This document shows positions 62,849-64,000 of a stretch of 64,000 nt of DNA, piece by piece; within the stretch, counting starts at the first letter, position 1, and every line of letters begins with the position of its first letter. The notes under the pieces were generated by a model. It was not told the DNA's origin and ran no database searches. It worked only from the letters and a program-made list of their open reading frames with translations. The DNA lies in assembly GCF_001651805.1 (NCBI RefSeq), contig NZ_CP015839.1, positions 1,922,001 through 1,986,000 of the forward strand, written 5' to 3'. Both the position numbers and the translations under genes were made by a program. This DNA is from Marinobacterium aestuarii. GTDB taxonomy: Bacteria; Pseudomonadota; Gammaproteobacteria; Pseudomonadales; Balneatricaceae.

Positions 62849-63613
62849 ATGTGGAGTTTCAGGGCCTGGCGGCGCAGGCGTCTGCTGGAGAGGGCTGCGT
62901 TGCCGCAGGCGCAGTGGCAGGAGTTGGTGGCATCGCTTGGGCTCTTGCGAGGCTTGAGTGCGGAGGAGTTACGGGATCTGCAGCAGCTGGTGCTGTTGTT
63001 CCTGGTGGAAAAGTCTGTGGTGGGTGTACAGGGGTTGGTGCTGAGTGATGCCATGCGTTTGCGCATTGCGGTGCAGGCCTGTCTGCCCGTGCTGGCGCTG
63101 GGGCTGGATTGGTACCGTGACGTGCGCAGCGTGCTGGTCTATCCCGGCGGTTTTGTCGCCCGACATGAATATCAGGACGAGGATGGCGTGGTGCATGTCG
63201 AGCGTGCGGCGCTCAGTGGTGAGGCCTGGGAACAGGGGCCTGTGATCCTGTCGTGGGAGGATGTGGAGGCGGAGGCACCTGCGGGTGTCAATCTGGTGAT
63301 TCACGAGTTCGCCCATAAGCTGGATATGCTCAACGGCGCGGCCAATGGCTTGCCGCCGCTGCATGCGGGCATGTCGGTGCAGCAGTGGGCGGTGGATTTT
63401 GCTGCGGCCTATGCGGGCCTTGCGACTGAGGCTGAGTTGGGTGGGGCTATGGCGCTGGATGCCTATGCGGCACAGGATCCGGCGGAGTGTTTTGCAGTGC
63501 TGAGCGAGGCGTTCTTTGCGGCGCCTGATCTATTGCAGGGCAGCTACCCTGAGGTGTATGGGCAGCTGCGTCTGTTTTATCGGCAGGATCCGCTGTTACG
63601 CCTGGGTGGCTGA
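62849..63613 (+). CDS. mtfA: MtfA-like zinc-dependent peptidase
   Basis: I start at ATG 62849 (MWSFRAWRRRR), giving 254 residues. The zinc site HEFAHKLDMLNG (HExxH) and a downstream Glu in the PAECFAVLSEAFFAAPDLL helix match the MtfA group. DVRSVLVYPGGFVA and GPVILSWEDVEA are also family segments. E. coli MtfA is a cytosolic peptidase that binds the Mlc repressor and so affects glucose PTS genes. No Mlc gene is visible here, so the partner may differ. Confidence 0.9.
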   Translation: MWSFRAWRRRRLLERAALPQAQWQELVASLGLLRGLSAEELRDLQQLVLLFLVEKSVVGVQGLVLSDAMRLRIAVQACLPVLALGLDWYRDVRSVLVYPGGFVARHEYQDEDGVVHVERAALSGEAWEQGPVILSWEDVEAEAPAGVNLVIHEFAHKLDMLNGAANGLPPLHAGMSVQQWAVDFAAAYAGLATEAELGGAMALDAYAAQDPAECFAVLSEAFFAAPDLLQGSYPEVYGQLRLFYRQDPLLRLGG

Positions 63614-63620
63614 AGTGGCT

Positions 63621-63896
63621 TCAGGCGGGGTTGCGGGCTGTGCGTGCGGTTTCGACCCAGAGCGCAGCGATGCCGGCCTTGTCGGCGTCGCTGAGGCGAT
63701 CAACGGCGAAGGCGCTTTCCAGGCTCAGGTTAACGCTGTTGTCTAGCAGGTCGCAGTCGGCGGGCTCGGTGCTGGCGGCCAGGCTCAGGTGGCCCAGCAG
63801 GTAGCTGCAATAGAACAGACGGTCATTGTCGTCGGTGCTCTGTTCCTGTGTTAGCAGGTAGTTGTGGAGGCTGTCGCTGTAATCGTTGGGGGTCAT
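63621..63896 (-). CDS. YfcL-like small protein
   Basis: 91 residues. The core DRLFYCSYLLGHLSLAASTEPADCDLLDNSVNLSLESAF resembles E. coli YfcL (its SGYLRGHLTLA region), with a helical C-terminus (LSDADKAGIAALWVETAR). In E. coli, yfcL neighbours epmC, which here is 28 kb away. Its start overlaps the stop of the gene to the right by four bases (ATGA), so it is translated from the same leftward transcript. Function unknown. Confidence 0.65.
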   Translation of the reverse strand: MTPNDYSDSLHNYLLTQEQSTDDNDRLFYCSYLLGHLSLAASTEPADCDLLDNSVNLSLESAFAVDRLSDADKAGIAALWVETARTARNPA

Positions 63897-64000
63897 GGAG
63901 ACTCTACCTTCTTCAGTAGCAGTTGTGCTTTCTTGCCATCGCTTTCAATTTGGTAAAGCTTGACGATCATGTAATCCAGTTCGGGTGCAAACCAGATGTA
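63893..64000 (-). CDS. 3' end of a DUF3108-like gene (partial)
   Basis: The leftward frame at the window edge reads YIWFAPELDYMIVKLYQI and continues to KKVESP before TGA (63895-63893). The W-F-A-P-E-L-D-Y pattern followed by a short beta strand is typical of the C-terminus of DUF3108 envelope proteins. Only 35 residues are visible; the start lies outside the window. It overlaps the YfcL-like gene by four bases. Confidence 0.6.
   Translation of the reverse strand, partial: YIWFAPELDYMIVKLYQIESDGKKAQLLLKKVESP

Overview
The window looks like chromosomal DNA of a GC-rich marine or soil gammaproteobacterium. Pseudomonas-type gene sets dominate: mksFEB, a nitrate assimilation cluster with a PP2C-kinase fusion, DUF3422, epmC and an SCO/PCu(A)C copper set. 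I would guess Oceanospirillales or Pseudomonadales, but no rRNA is present to settle this. There is no integrated phage and no intact IS. The accessory-looking parts are the left-hand exopolysaccharide end, the giant adhesin and several small non-coding repeat elements.

Layout. 1-3.7 kb is the end of a surface-polysaccharide locus: a flippase, a broken glycosyltransferase remnant, an AT-rich TPR gene and a polysaccharide deacetylase. 4.0-4.5 kb is a leftward Asn-Asn-Pro-Pro tRNA operon with a near-consensus promoter. 4.8-6.5 kb is ycaO. 6.6-13.5 kb is one 2290-residue LapA-type RTX adhesin with a duplicated N-terminal retention module and four 528-bp repeats arranged A-B-A'-B'. 13.7-19.2 kb is the MksFEB condensin operon, without the MksG/JetD nuclease. 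19.2-22.1 kb holds two unknown genes, a DUF3422 gene and a bolA-like gene whose stop codon lies inside a MITE-like element. 22.1-33.7 kb is mostly housekeeping (aroA, an ABC exporter, cardiolipin synthase, a glycine-zipper lipoprotein, YecA/YgfB-like, recQ, ttcA) and includes a candidate structured sRNA near 28.3 kb. 34-39.5 kb contains a lipoprotein, epmC, a copper-handling operon, a COG0523 GTPase and an EamA transporter. A three-hairpin dispersed repeat occurs in inverted copies at 34.0 and 39.5 kb. 39.7-42.4 kb is a membrane GGDEF-EAL protein.

42.4-58.9 kb is a complete leftward nitrate assimilation cluster, listed in transcription order: nasT, nasS, nrtA, nrtB, nrtD, narK-type transporter, PP2C-kinase fusion, NasB-like flavoprotein, nirB, nirD, nasA. 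Four leaders (nrtA, narK, nasB-like, nasA) carry an intrinsic terminator. Each terminator's 5' arm overlaps a stem-loop with a hexaloop reading AAAGGC or AATGGC, which fits the ANTAR target format. Three of the four also have a sigma54-type promoter upstream. The inferred circuit: sigma54/nitrogen limitation starts transcription, NasS senses nitrate or nitrite and releases NasT, and NasT antiterminates each leader.

59.1-64 kb holds gltX, a nitrilase, a rightward Ala-Glu-Ala tRNA operon with a TTGACA-17-TACTAT promoter, a DUF2164 gene, an mtfA-like peptidase, a YfcL-like gene and the 3' end of a DUF3108-like gene cut by the window edge.

All assignments come from reading the sequence and recalling protein families. 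No database search was run.
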